A stretch of DNA of 64,000 nucleotides from Aspidiotus rigidus. Its lineage: Eukaryota > Arthropoda > Insecta > Hemiptera > Diaspididae. Within the stretch, counting starts at the first letter, position 1, and the number at the start of each line of letters is the position of its first letter. This document shows, piece after piece, positions 12,995 to 26,264 of the stretch. A program made the translations under genes and the position numbers. The DNA is taken from NCBI GenBank assembly GCA_035079385.1, contig JAVHKY010000027.1, positions 2,666,001-2,730,000 on the forward strand. The letters are read 5' to 3'. The notes beneath the pieces are model-generated. The model was not told the DNA's origin. It ran no database searches and saw only the letters and a program-made list of their open reading frames with translations.

Positions 12995-14434
12995 ACTATA
13001 TGAGATAAAACGAAACGAAAATATGTTGCGGAATATCTGTAAATTGTAGTAACGAGCGTAGAATTTCTCATTGGCGACTCGAGTCGCAAATAAATTTTTC
13101 TTTCCACCGCTGTAAGATATTTTACCGCGCGAAGATGGTGAAGTTCGACTAGAGGATAATGAAATACAATTTATTCAACCTTACTTGAATAATTCTTTAG
13201 AAATACCATAAATTTGTATAAAAGCTATTGGTGCGGGAAAGGTACAATGAAAATATTTGATTTTATAAATAATTAGCTATGGAAAAATCTATACATTATA
13301 TTTTACCAAATTCGTAAAATTATTTGGTTCGTAATTACAGAAGAACGAACTATTGATATAAGAGAGATATGCCTATAAATATAAGAAGAGCTCGTGGTAA
13401 AGAAAAGATCACTCTGAAGGATCTCGATTCCACGGATAAACAAGGCTGCGTAAAAAGTGCTCCATATAATATTTGTATGTATATTACATTTTTTCCAGTA
13501 TTATTCTCATAAATGCATGCAAATACGCTCTCTTGTATAGTACCCATACTCGTCAGTTAGTGTGGAAGCGCTGAATTCTACGTCAAAACTGTCAAACAAT
13601 TTTACGTCTTCCTCTTCTTTTTTTTTCTTTTCTTCTCGCTTTTTCTGACTTTTTATTTTTCTCTCATTTTTGTTATTTCTTCTATCTCTCACTGCTTGGC
13701 TCCCCTCTCAACTCAGACGAACGCTCTCATACTTTAATTTTCGACGAGGGAGTTTCTCTTTTGCTCATTATTTTGTTTCATTTCGCCCTGAGAATTGTGT
13801 GTAGAGTGTTCTCAAAGCAATGGTACGCCGCCGTGATGTTGATGTTCGTCTCTTTCGAAATACTGTACAAGTAATACTGAATAGTGTTATATACTCAGAG
13901 TATAGGAGTATAAGGCGAGCTGACTCGCAAATTTCCGATGTCTCTGTGTCGACGTTCATTTTTTTTCTTTCTTTTGTCGAAAAAATAAAGGTGTCATCTC
14001 TTTGCTTTTCTTGCACCATTTCGTCCTTCGTACCGCTGACTGAATTTTTTTTTTTTTCTTTTCTTTCGTGTATTTACGACAATGTAGATTTCCGATGAAA
14101 AATATATCACTTTTTTTTATTCCCAAAGTCGGTATATAGTATTTGAACTGCAGGAAAGGGAAATGAAGGCAGATCCCTTTACCCAAGTGAAATTTTTGAG
14201 ATTGATCTTGAAAACTGTACTTTTTCAATTTTCACGATCCGCGCGTTACGAAAACCAATGAAGTGATGATAATTGGCGGACCAAATTTTTTCATGAATGC
14301 ACGGACACACCTGTGGAAGAAGTGACATGGAAACAAAAAAGGGAATAGCAGTTGTAGAATGAAGAAAATACTTGAAGATATTGTATGGACACGTGGCAAA
14401 TATTACGTACCTCATTTTCATCTCTCTGTTTCTC

Positions 14435-14481
<47 letters not shown>

Positions 14482-16949
14482 GATTTTTTTCTACATCTTT
14501 TAAAATAGGATATTATGCCATTTGAAAAGGTGCAACATTGAATGAAATACTCTTGGCTTACTTGCTGCTTAGAAAATTGAGTATCGTTATCATATTTTCG
14601 TTTTACCCTCGGATTGGAAAAATATATACATACTTATATACAAGCAAATTTACGAGATTTCCACATCTCCGAGCTGTTGTACGATCGTCCTTTCCTTCGT
14701 CTTATCATAAATCCTTAAATATAAAACGTACCAGTCCGGGACTTTTTGCGCGTGAAAAAGGTGCGTCCTACGTCTTACACCTCCGCCCTTGTGAAACGGA
14801 CCTCATAAAGATGAAAAATAATACAATTTTGGATCTTTATCGCCGGTGATAACAGTGGCGTATAGATATTCTCTTTTCTTTTTTTTTCTCTCTTTTTTTC
14901 CCCTTCTTCTTCCAACTCTTTTCGTCATACACCTATGTACCAGTTTATAATACGTATATTCTATAGAAGAATAGCGGCAAAGGGAAAAAAATGAAGTCTT
15001 TTTACGAGCAGCAGTTCTATGCTTTGTAGAATTCGGAGCACGTAACATTCGTTCTCGATTATTATCGTAATGAAAAACACTCGAGCTCAGGAGGTACATT
15101 TATTCGAAATAATATCGTATAGTATAGTATTGGAAACTACGGTTGTGGCGTCATTCTGTGGCAGGTGTTGGAAATTAGGAACAATAAAAAACAGCTATAT
15201 AATTGTACGAGGCAAATATCCATACAGATCTAGAAACCACAATTTCGGATGCAATTCTCATGGTCGGACATGGTAAAAGTCATGCAGTTGAGAGGAGTTG
15301 AAGTTTCAACAACTTCTGAAATTTTCAAAGAAAAACAGTGCTTATAGAAGCAAATGAATTTAAGACAAATCTTTTTTTGGGATGATTGGTGTTCTTATCT
15401 TACTGAAGGCTGAATATTGTTATAATCAGAGAGTAAGTTGTCAGCTGATGTAATCGGAGTTAAAACTCGTCCCCAAAGTATGGATAAAAGCGAAATTTCT
15501 ATTTCTAAAAGAATTGATTGTTTTCAGTGATAGTAATCAATTATTGATATCAAAATTAACCCGTAGAACAGGGCCTACACTCTTCGATTAACTTTCTTAG
15601 AAAAGTCATTAGTCTTTACGGAGTAAGATGAATGGAAAGCCGAAAATAACAGTAGGAAAAGATTTGGTAAAATGTAAATAGTAGAGGAGTCTTATGACCA
15701 CGACTGTTCGAGTATTGTTTGGCCGAGAGAGGTTCACGAAGAAGGGTTCGAGAAAACGTTACGACGTTTACTGAGATTCTTAATCGCAGCGTAGTCATTT
15801 TGAGGGAGGATAGTTCAAGTTTCTATATGCTTGTCTATTCAACAATCTTTTTTCTTTTCTTTCGACAATTACCTATAAAAAATCGATCTGCGCGAAAAAA
15901 ATGAAGAAAGAACAGAAGTAGATTGAGAACAGAGTCGTTAATTTACGCGGTTCATTATTCCTCGCAGTCAATAATAAATCAAAGTAAAGAATTTATGTAT
16001 ATGTACTACTCTTACATTTAGTACATTTTCGAGAAAATTTCACCAGTTTTTGATGTTTCTCTTGCTTCGCAAATTTAGTTCCACATCATAGTTTACAATA
16101 TGTACACGTTTTTAGGTTCATGCGCGCAGCGAACCTATTGCAATCGCTTCTTAATCGCTTCTTGTTTTCTTTCTCCATCTGCGTGAGTTTCAAAAACTTT
16201 GCGTGACTATGAGTGATTGAGAAGGGTGCGTGACGCGTGAGCAGTATTATTACGTTTAGCATTATTACGTTTCGTCATCTTGCGTCATCGACCATACATT
16301 TGATCGAAGTTATCCCGTCGCTGGTAATATGCACCATATTATGGATTCTTTTTTCAGGTCTGATGAGAGGGGAAGGCAAAAAAGCTGGGAGCCCGACAGT
16401 CCAAACAACATTAATGAACAACTATAAGATTCATGAGAAACTAGCGAATCAGAGAAACTGTCTACATCTAGTCCCTAGGTCCGGTTATGACTCTCTACGG
16501 GCCAACGAGCCTGCACTTCTTATTGAAACATTCCGAATACGAATGTGTATGGGTTTTCTGGTTATCGTTTGATATTGATTCACTAGCTAATAACTTTTGT
16601 GCAGTGATTAGGGTGTATCGATCTCGTATTGTCATTCTCGATCAGCGGATTCCTGATGCAAATGCCAATATTTAGAATTTACCAACACATAAAAACTAGC
16701 GGCTATTCTACTCGGCAAAAGGAGTTGTGCAAGTCACTAAATTTCGTATTTCATCTTCCATTTGTGTTTTGAAAAGAAACAAAGTAAAGAGAAGAAAGAA
16801 ATTATGCAGAGAAAACAGCGGATAGAACGACAGCAGGATAGTAATTAAGAAGCGGAAATAACAGATGCCGATCAGCGAGAAGTTTTGAAAACAAAAGAGG
16901 ACTTTGAAAGGTCACGTCGTCGGCGGCTCAAGTTGCAGTGCGGCAATAG
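12404..16949. other. no recognisable gene; simple repeats
   Basis: Non-coding AT-rich sequence with an AT dinucleotide tract (about 12957-12987), a TC tract (about 14430-14479) and pyrimidine runs. At 16.36 kb an acceptor-like TTTTTTCAG precedes a 22-codon open frame rich in charged residues. That is too little to call a gene. Confidence 0.5.
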
Positions 16950-17204
16950 AAGACGGAAGAAACTGCCGAGAAATGCCGACTACGCACTTGCAAAAATAAT
17001 GAAGGCGTCGTGTCGTCGGTGCCGTTCTTCGAAGATAGCCGAAGTTTTCGTGGTTCGAGATTAGGTACCTGCAGTAACTCGACTAATTATGCGCGCGATC
17101 GACAAAAATTATTGAAGTTGTCGACTTACGGGAACAAAGGCGATGACATCAGCATTTATTCACAAGAGCGCGCCTATCCTCACGGCTCGGATAGCAGCTC
17201 GTGA
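16950..17204 (+). CDS. weak coding-like open frame, product unknown
   Basis: Within a locally GC- and CpG-richer island, one frame is open for 84 codons between a TAG and a TGA. Its 3' half uses many C/G-ending codons and is polar, ending in a Gly/Asp/Ser-rich tail. There is no ATG at a convincing position and no clear acceptor. It could be a terminal exon, a 5' UTR or promoter island, or chance. Confidence 0.15.
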   Translation, partial: KTEETAEKCRLRTCKNNEGVVSSVPFFEDSRSFRGSRLGTCSNSTNYARDRQKLLKLSTYGNKGDDISIYSQERAYPHGSDSSS

Positions 17205-17745
17205 ATATCTCAAATTATCCCCCGAAGCTATTCGATGGAAGATTCCATATGCAGTATGCACGTCTTCGAAACCGCAACACCTTTCTTCGTAAACGTTGTA
17301 CGACTCTGTAATTCCCGATAGACAAACATAGAATTCGACGTTATCCTATTCATTTACATTTAGTACGAAAAGCATTCCCCAAATTGCGCCTCACTTCCTC
17401 GTAGGACTTTCGGGAACTACCACCACCCCGCTCTCTTCGGAGCTTTAATCAATTATTGGCTGACTTCGTCGTGTACGTGGACATGCAGCTGCACGTGCTC
17501 GAGTACGCTCCGTGTGCAATTAAAACCGCACCCTTTCCCCTGTAGAAAACGCTGACACTTTTCTTTGCGGTACCTTTATACGGTAAAAATAAATTAATTC
17601 TTTCTTACTCGAGTAATAAAAAGTAAGTATATCGTACTGATACTGTATGCATGTACGTAGAATGTTATACTACTATTACCTTTATCATAATGTGTCACGT
17701 ATTTCACAGTAAAGTTGACGGGTACAAGTGTACCGATTCTTACAA

Positions 17746-17798
<53 letters not shown>

Positions 17799-20064
17799 CG
17801 TTATTATTACTACAGCTATAATAATTATTATATTTCTTACGGACTAATACAGTTGGGAAAATATTGTCGTGGTGTATTGTGAAGACCGCGTCCTTATACG
17901 CTTGACGAAAACTAATCCGATTTTTTAATAGCTTGACCTTTCACGGCCTCCTCTAATTTGTGTGAAGGGCTTTCGGAACCTCAAATCGGTTGAGCTGGAA
18001 CGTCGGACGAATAGGAACTGCAATTACTTGTTTGTCGAGCCGATATCTTTAGAACTTATTTCTTTTTCCATTTTTTTTTTTTTTTTTTTTCCTACAGAAT
18101 TTGAAGCAGCTATTATACTCTATAGTACATCGATATGAGTGTAGTACTATGCAGAGTACTCGATAATGCACCTTGCTCGATAATATCGACTAATGAACGA
18201 GCAAAGCGAGCAAACCTTCGTACCACGAGAAAAATATAAATAAATACTCGTAGTGCCCTACACACACAGCTGATTAGTACACTTTACATGCAGTACAATT
18301 TTACACCGTGGACACGCTTCAAACATACAAACACGCAGCCACAAATACGACTACAAACGCTTCTATATACCCACTCGTGTTCTATGCTAGGTACTGCGCG
18401 ATGGACTTCGAAAATCGCTTTAAATATTTATTGCTATTCTCATTCGATGAGACGAGTTCGTACGTGGGCTGTGCAAATATTCGCTTAGGTTTCACGTTCA
18501 AAAGAAATTGAAAATAGCCTTATCATTTCATTATTGTCGTTATCGCCGTTATCGTTCTGCGAACTTTTCTATCAGCATTCTTACGACCTTTCTTTCCGGA
18601 ACCATGTCGAATTCGTCTGGCCCGGACCTTGTCAACTCGAGTTAACTTTTAGATCGGTGTACCCGCACAAGGAGTGACAAATTATCGTGTAATTCATTGT
18701 TAAATTAAAAAATTGACCGCTATACCGATACTCAGCCCGACAACACGTGCTGCATTTACGTAGATGCGTACGATCAAGAAAACGGTACACGACTTTTCAT
18801 CTCACAATTCAAAACTCACCAAGAGAGTCCTTCCCACTCTTTAGATTAAATACCAAACGCCCATTTTTTTTTCTTTTTTTAAATTTATTAATCAAGCAAG
18901 ATATTTGTAAGATCAACAATAAAACTTAGTTTATAAAGTCTATCACCATGACGTCACATCAATTGATATAACAGAGCTAGTAAAACTACCCATAATCCAA
19001 CAAGGAATCCTGAATTTTATTTTATTTTAGGCTAGACATAATCTAAAACCTGTAAAACGTATCAATAAAATTAATTTCCCCCCTCCCTTGACCACGTTGC
19101 TTTATTTTAATTACTTCTCTGGATATTCGTATATATTTCAGTACGCTTAACCGTAACCTACAGAATCGTACATGAAATGCTTTGATGAATCAATTGAGCG
19201 CATTCGATCCTCAAACAAATTGTTGGTGTCCATCTTCAGATATGAGACTGTAACTTGCCTCAGTCACGAAAAAATCTGTCCAGTAGTTTTGGAGGAGATA
19301 CGCGAACAAGAAAATTCCTGTAAGCCTAAGAAAGAAGACCCGAAATTTTGTAAAACGTCGAGAAAGTTCACTGCTTCCTCTCCCTGTCAACCTTATTGCT
19401 ACAGATGTAATACCTCGCTTTTCGAACAAGAAAAGTCGGTAAAAGAAAGAGCTTCACAATTACTATTTCCCATACGTTATTCGTTGCCTAGTATTAGTGT
19501 AGTATGCTGTATATTAGGCTGAGTGGCTCAATTTTTGATCACCTCCAATTCCAGGCATCACTCAATGCTGTCTCCAGCCGCTATTCTTGTCATTCACTCG
19601 TAAATTGTATTCACGCTCTCATTCCCACTTTCTAGTTAAACTTCATCCCAAGATCCTTAATCTGGGAACCCAGCTACAAGGACATCCCGGAAAACGAAAA
19701 AAATTGATATTGAAGCCAAATCATCAATAAGTCAATTCCTCATTTCTTTTCCTCGCGCGCCGACCTCATCAAACGCATTACCAAACAAATATACAGCAAC
19801 TGAGCCTGGTTCACTCGTAAATCTAACTTCAAATCTCACTCAAAGAAGCTGGTCTAAATTGAAAATAATATTATTCCCATCTGTTGAGACACCTCAAATC
19901 AACTATTAACTTACTATCAAATGTGTATACACGAAAAAATTACGTATGAATCAATAATAAATTGAGAAGGAAGTCATCTCGCAAAACATTTGATGAAGAC
20001 TAAAACATTGCTCTTAATTATTCAAACTCGAGGTTTCCACAATCGAGTATGACTTACAATAATA
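17205..20064. other. no recognisable gene; ATT microsatellite
   Basis: Contains an (ATT)n tract (about 17746-17799) and a poly(T) run near 18.07-18.09 kb. The open frame at 19172-19522 has no supporting features. Confidence 0.5.
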
Positions 20065-20350
20065 ATCTAATATATAAAGCGGAAAGTTATCTAATATATA
20101 AAGCGGAAAGTTTGTCTGTCTGTCTGTTTGTCCTTTTATAACTCGAGAACCGCTGTACTTATCGACTTGAAATCTTCGCCACATATTCGTATTATTCCAG
20201 AATAAATTTTAAATCATAAATGAAAATTTTAGCTCCCATAGAAAAAAGTTCTTATTAAAAATTGTTTGCCCTCGCTGTACGCGTCACTTGACGTGATTCG
20301 ATTCACCAAAGAAGGGTAACTACACCAAGAAGGGTAACTACACGCAACTG
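20065..20350 (+). mobile_element. Helitron-like 5' end, fragment
   Basis: A 24-bp unit (ATCTAATATATAAAGCGGAA...) is tandemly duplicated at 20065-20088 and 20089-20112. It runs into TTTGTCTGTCTGTCTGTTTG, and about 20 bases later into CTCGAGAACCGCTG. A TCTA..TATATAAA start, GTCTGT-rich leader and 'ACTCGARAACYRCTG' phrase are typical of the 5' ends of insect Helitrons. A short tandem repeat (AAGAAGGGTAACTACAC, two copies) follows near 20.31-20.34 kb. No CTRR 3' end with hairpin was identified, so the right boundary is unknown. Confidence 0.4.
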
Positions 20351-21356
20351 TCTACTGTATTTCTCTCTTACTCTCACACTCTGTATTCTTGAGAACCGGA
20401 TTTTGGTGCTACCTTCTAAATTGCAGTAAGTTAGAGGTGTGTTCTTTTTATTTTCTTAACATTACCGGAAGTAGGGAAATCTTAGAACGTTTGTCTCACT
20501 GTCTGTAGAAACGCGACTGTGACAACGATGATATTTTTGTATGCCTGTTATTTGAACGCTTTTACCTGACGTGCAGTATTTTTTGAAAGTCTTATATTTA
20601 TTCGGGTAAAGTACCTTCTGGATGGAGTAATGAGCGAAAAACTAAATGGTAAAAAACGATGAATTCCAACGAAGTAAAACTGCTTCTCACTGTACCCTAA
20701 GCCTCACAGTCCTAAAAATTCAATTATTGTATACCTGACACGAATTTTACTCATTTATATGAAAAATTGAAGAGAACAAAAATTGTAGCCCCTGTAATTT
20801 CCTTTCAAATAAGTCTAATTTCAGATTCACATCGAGAGAGAGAGAGAAAACGATACGTTATCGCTCGGAACTATTGACTTACTCCACACGCAAAATTATG
20901 ACTTAGTCATATTATATCCCCGTAAGCAAACTTTTGTTTTCTATCATGTTTTGAATTAAAACTTGGACGTTCGTGAGGATTCCCAGTGTCGAAATGGTTT
21001 TGGGGACCAACTCGTACGCAAATGATTCCTAAGAAGGAAAAATTTGCGTGTTCTTTTTCATCTCAGTATGTCCCCCTCCCCTTAATGAATCATACAAGAG
21101 AAAGAGTCGATTAATGATAGTCGTCGATCTATGTACTATTCTTTCGGTATCTACGCTTCAGCTCGCTTGTTTTTGAGTGTAGAGTCGTCTGCATCGACAA
21201 GGTATTGAAAATGCGATACGTTAGCAAATAGTTGAAGCAAAACACGTTTACTTTGAGCAAGTTACATGATTTCATTGTCGCAATTTTATAGCACAAATCT
21301 AAATAAGTCGATGAAAGGTTTTCTGCAGAGTAAAGAAAGTATAGTTCAAACACTGA
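20351..21356. other. no recognisable gene
   Basis: AT-rich. It may include the interior of the Helitron-like copy, but nothing diagnostic is visible. Confidence 0.4.
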
Positions 21357-21498
21357 TTATAGTCGCGGCGACACGCTCAGACTGAAAAAATAGTTCGACT
21401 TACAATAAAAATTAGAAAAGTTTGATAAATCTAGTGATATTTACTATTTTTTATGGTAAGTCGACCATTTTTTGTAGACCGACTCGCCGGGACTATAA
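21357..21498. mobile_element. small TA-flanked MITE (Tc1/mariner-like)
   Basis: Both ends carry an inverted sequence of about 50 bp with moderate divergence. The left end has TAGTCGCGGCGA...TTCGACTTAC and the right end has GTAAGTCGA...TCGCCGGGACTA. TA dinucleotides flank both ends, as for Tc1/mariner-type MITEs. The element is about 140 bp with almost no internal spacer. The superfamily call rests on the TA flanks only. Confidence 0.45.
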
Positions 21499-23846
21499 TT
21501 TATAGTCACTTGAATTGTAGAGATTTTTTCTATGTTTAAAAGAGGCTGAATCGCTTGACACGTTCAAGATGAGTCCCAGTTCAGTTTCAAGTATTATTTT
21601 CAAGGTCGTTGAGTTTTTTTTGCAGAAATTGATGAAAGAACAAAAGTGAACCACGCACGCGAGTTCTATTTGAGAGGAAAAATTTCAAATTAAGCGAAGA
21701 GCTTGTTTTTACGTACTACATTGTTCCAGTTTTCTCGTCCTGTATTGTGTTCATCGCGTTCATATGAACTGAATATTTTCCTCGTTTGCGAAATGATAAA
21801 TTTTGAGCGTGAAGTCCTCGAAAAAGTCTTCTTTTTCCCAAGAGTGTCCGCAGGTAAAAAGAAACATACTGAACTGGGCGTTCACTCGCAGGACAATTCA
21901 CGTGTATCTGTGTATATTGTATATGCGGCAGTACACAGGGTACAACACATGTCAAAACAGGATTGAAAATATAAATTTAGGAATTTCCTACCCCTCTCTT
22001 TTCCGATTGTATTGAGCCGTTCACGCGAAACGAAATACATCGCTTGTTCCTTATTGAATTGACGGAGATCGTACGTTGTAATTTTTGGCCTAATCACGTG
22101 TGCTCTCTTGAAATTTCATTCAAAAACTCGTCTATAGGAGATGAAGATTGAGGAAGAATAGGCGATACTGGTTACAGTTTTATTATATATTTTATTCCTC
22201 GACTCGAGAATAGGAAGTAAAGAATAGGAAATCTCTGCGATCATTTTTGGACTCCATTCGGAGCTATGGGACTGTTATCAAGGTTCATCCAGTTAATTTT
22301 TCTCCCGGCTTTTACCAAGATAATCACGTTAAATTTCGTCGAACTTTTCAGTATACCTTAACGGATTAATCTGTGAGAAAGAAGATAGAGAGAGCGAAAG
22401 AAAAAAGAGGCGAAAAAACGAAACGAATCGGCTCAACGTTTTCATTCATTTTCCGCAAAACTATAGCTTACTGTATACGCAACGTAACCTTCTGTAGGTG
22501 TAATTTATTTTTTTAAAAGCAAAAACAAAATCCGACTTAATGAAGCGTAGTTTCGTCAAATCTACATCAAACAACCTTAAACAAAATGAAAAGAGGAAAG
22601 CTACGGAAGAGAGAAATTCAAACGGCATCGACGTTATTTTCGTTAGCACCGAAGGTTTTTTTTCCTTTTCAGACGAGGGAGGTGAGGAAAGGGAACATGC
22701 GAAATGGAAAAAAGTGTAAAATTCTCTCCGTCCTGCTTCATTCTCGTAACGTTATTTCTTATTATTTTTTGATTAACTCGAGCTAGAATACTTTAATTTG
22801 AGTAAAAAATTTGGTGTGTTATTTTTTATCGCGTATAAATATTGTGTCTATATATATTTGTGTTCCTCTTCTTCTCTTATTAAAATAAAATGAATACAGT
22901 GAATTGAAGGGAAAAATCTCAACTCTGCAAAATAGTTAGGCTGTTTGATAGAAGAAAGCTTTGCTCTCTGATGAGGATAAAGAAACGGGGAGTGAAGTAA
23001 AGAACGAATAAAAGTTGAGAACGAAATTTATGAAACAAATATTTGTGCTTGATATCAACGCGAAATGAAGTAGAAATATCGCGATTTTGAAAATTGGGAC
23101 ACGAAAAGAAGTGTTGTACGAAGAACTAGTCGGAGAAATGTAGTAAGGATAAGAAGTGGTATGAGAAAAGATCGAGAAAACAAGTGGGAGTATATGAGGT
23201 TAGTATGGCAAATTCTGAAGTACTTAATATTGTTAATGGAAATATCAAATTATTCGGATTTGACGTGGCTGTCTCATAAAAGAAGTCTAATTTTCTGAAT
23301 TTTATCTCGATCCGAATCGCTCACTGCAAAATTTTCTGTTCCGATCGAATGGGAGCTTAAAGACAGTGAATCATATTGTGAAAAATTTCATTGAAAAAAT
23401 GATGAAATGAATCTAAATGTATAAAGAACACGAAGGCTTTTTCTGAAGGAAATCACGATATGGTCGAAACGTTAACTTGATGATAAATTTACGTTTCTGT
23501 GTGGGTAACGCCTTGCACAAAAAAGCCTGACAATTTTAGTTGAAAATAAATCTATTTCAATTTCTCTTTACTTCTACACACTCCACAAGTACACCAAGAC
23601 CACAACATGAATCTTTTTCTCTTGGATTCGGGGCCATATCAACCTTCTGAAACTGGGTGTGGTTGACCTTGACGTGATCAAAGATTTTTCGTACAATTTC
23701 CAACTCTTTGATTTCGAAAACTCATGTGCCCTAATCTTTTCTAGCCGGTACAAGTTCTGGAACTCAGCCCTGTATTGAATTTGAATACATTAGAAACCCT
23801 GAGCTTTCTAGAATTGATCCGGTTCTCAAGTTTACGGTCGGACATA
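21499..23846. other. no recognisable gene
   Basis: Non-coding. A CCGCAG|GTAAAA juxtaposition near 21.85 kb is a poor splice-site match. Confidence 0.5.
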
Positions 23847-24007
23847 TCGAAGAAAAGCTCCACAATACTCGAAAAAGTAAACTGGAGGGCAATTTGCAAG
23901 AACCGCAGAAAAATATACAGGAAGCCGCGACTGCGCTCGCGGCTTCTGCGGTTCTTGCAAATTGTCCTCCAGTTTACTTTTTCGAGTATTGTGGAGCTTT
24001 TCTTCGA
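23847..24007. repeat. long near-perfect palindrome, 62-bp arms
   Basis: The left arm 23847-23908 and right arm 23946-24007 are reverse complements over 62 bases. The single difference would be a G:U pair in RNA. The 37-base centre contains a further inner stem (AAGCCGCGA / TCGCGGCTT). A transcript in either direction would form a long hairpin. It is longer than typical animal pre-miRNA stems and fits a hairpin-siRNA precursor, a foldback MITE or a template-switch palindrome. Open frames spanning it are by-products. Confidence 0.85.
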
Positions 24008-26072
24008 CTGAGCTTTCTCTTGACGAAATTTTCCGTCATGAAGAGATTATCCCCTCCCGCTTCAGAATCTATCACTATTCGCCTCATCCAGTGCTATTTT
24101 TTTCTGAATCCATTTTCTCTTACTGTTATAGGAGAACAACCTACCCCCGTTCGACACTTTTTAATTTCGAAATATTCGCCTTTCGTACTCTTGTTTCCTT
24201 ACGTATCACGTTTATCTTTGTAACAACGCCCAAGCAACATTGAACTACTCCCGAAGCTACTTGGCTCAATCGAGTTTTATCGTTTAGTTTAATATTTGTG
24301 ACCTGTCCTCCTCCTTTTCTCATACAATGTACCGTGGCTCATTGAGCTGATAATCATTGCGCGGATATGAAGCTCGTAAATATGATGTTTTAAAAATTTC
24401 TATTACTCTCAAATACGTCGTTATTAAAAGTGGCAATCCATACAAGACATGGACAATATTGGAATTCATTCGCGGTGTAAAAACTTAATGAACTGAAATA
24501 TTATTTGGATGACTCACTCTTCTTTTTCTCATGACTCTGTGTCTTTTTCTTTTCCTATTTTCACGTTTACCTATTGCAAAAGAAGTACGTACACGTGAAT
24601 GTAGTACCTACCGCGAATTTATTCCTCAGTATTGCTGATACTGCACTACATACTTATAATAAAATAGCATAACATGTAAATTATTCATCACTCAAGTCGC
24701 ACGCGCGTATATGGTTTTACCCACCGTTGTATTGAACTACAAAAATAATAATGATTAACGTATAAACAAAAAATTGACTTTTATGTGTATTACCGATGCA
24801 TATTAGGTATGCCGCGTAATGCCTCGAGAAAACGTTTGAAGTTGCACTTCTTTAACGGAACATATGTTTAGCGAAATCGTGCGACGGCGTGCCGTCTTCA
24901 AAGCAGGAATATGTTTTAATTGCGTTAAAATAATATTCGTATTTGTATTTATGTACTCGTACATCGAAGGATGATGGGCGAGAAGACGGTTTCAAAAATA
25001 TACGTAAAATACGACGCGAGAAAAACTCTACTTATGTATGAGTACAACATGGGCTCATAAAATCACTTTTGGCCGTGTTAATGACCGTAATATCGCTGTC
25101 GTTCTTATTTATTGCAACATTATTCCGATGTCGTTCGTATCGCCGGGCGACTAGTTTATTTTAATTGAAAAATATGTAAGTTCGCCGCCAACAACAACTT
25201 TTTCCAATTCTACGCATATACTATTATGATGATATATAATATTACAATACTTGTCCATTTAATTGACTGGCAATCATTTTGTGCTTCATGTACCACAAGT
25301 ATACAGCTATACAGCCGTCGATTTCTATTCTTCAAATCTTTTATCCGATCGATATCTCGTATTGCCGACTTCAGGAAATATCATGACTCACGAGTTAAGA
25401 GTAAATTAGAGAAGAGGACTTTGTACTTTCATTGTTCAAAAATCCCAAGCTCAGCTTTGAAAGTTGTCTGGCTAAGGTTCATACTTTGGTCGAGCTCGTC
25501 GCATCTAAATATCTCTTCCTCACGTCGCGTCGCTCAAACCGGCTTTAAAACACCTAGATCCTTCCAGCTTTTTATTTCTCCTCGCAAATAAATGAAAAAT
25601 AACAATGATTAAACATGGACGTAATTCAAAACGCATTACATTTGTACAGCCCAACGATTGCAGTCAATTGACTTGCGTCTTTGTCATCTATGATGTCAGT
25701 TAACTACTCATATATGACTTTTTGCAGTTCTGCAGTCGACACGTATGTAGACTTTTTTCGTATAAAGTTAGAAATTTGTTTCAAGAAAGCCCACGGGAAA
25801 AGAAAACTGATGCGTCATTATTTCCTATTCACTAGATCTAGTCAGCTGACGTTTTTAAGGATATAAAATTATCATTTTACAATGTTCGAAGGGAGTTCAC
25901 GTGGTGCATCGCATCAAACTGGTTTTATAAAACTCATCCTCGAACTATAATGGAATATTATGAGAAATCGCCTTATACAGTACGTGGAAACGCTTAGTTT
26001 TTTCGCGATGAAAATACAATAACTAATATTAAAAACCACCGATGCACTCCCATGTTCAACGTCACTCTTCAG
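24008..26072. other. no recognisable gene
   Basis: AT-rich, with no supported feature. Open frames at 24.0-24.3 and 25.2-25.6 kb lack any domain. Confidence 0.5.
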
Positions 26073-26141
26073 GCGCCGATCATCGTTCATCCACCTGATT
26101 ACACACGTTTCAACGATGTTTTCGCTGCGTGGCGTCCGCAG
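26073..26141 (+). CDS. weak candidate exon (coding-like on both strands)
   Basis: A plus-strand acceptor ACTCTTCAG and a donor CAG|GTACTC bracket exactly 23 codons, phase 0 to 0. They encode a proline- and aromatic-containing peptide. The surrounding island (about 26050-26200) is clearly GC-richer than its neighbours. The plus strand also stays open as a 70-codon ATG frame (26052-26264). The antisense strand is open as well, with strongly C/G-biased third positions but no good splice sites. The island may be a real exon, but strand and frame are unresolved. Confidence 0.2.
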
Positions 26142-26264
26142 GTACTCGACGCGACGTTTGCTCGAGCAACACTCGACGAGTCAATAATAATTGAATTAAC
26201 GGAAGGAATTATGCGTCGACTAGCAAGTTCGTATATATCTTTAAAACGAACAAATATCTTCTAA

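Noticed and set aside
23894..24243. Two 93-109 codon plus-strand frames
   Set aside because: They arise from reading through one arm of the 62-bp palindrome and show no protein features.
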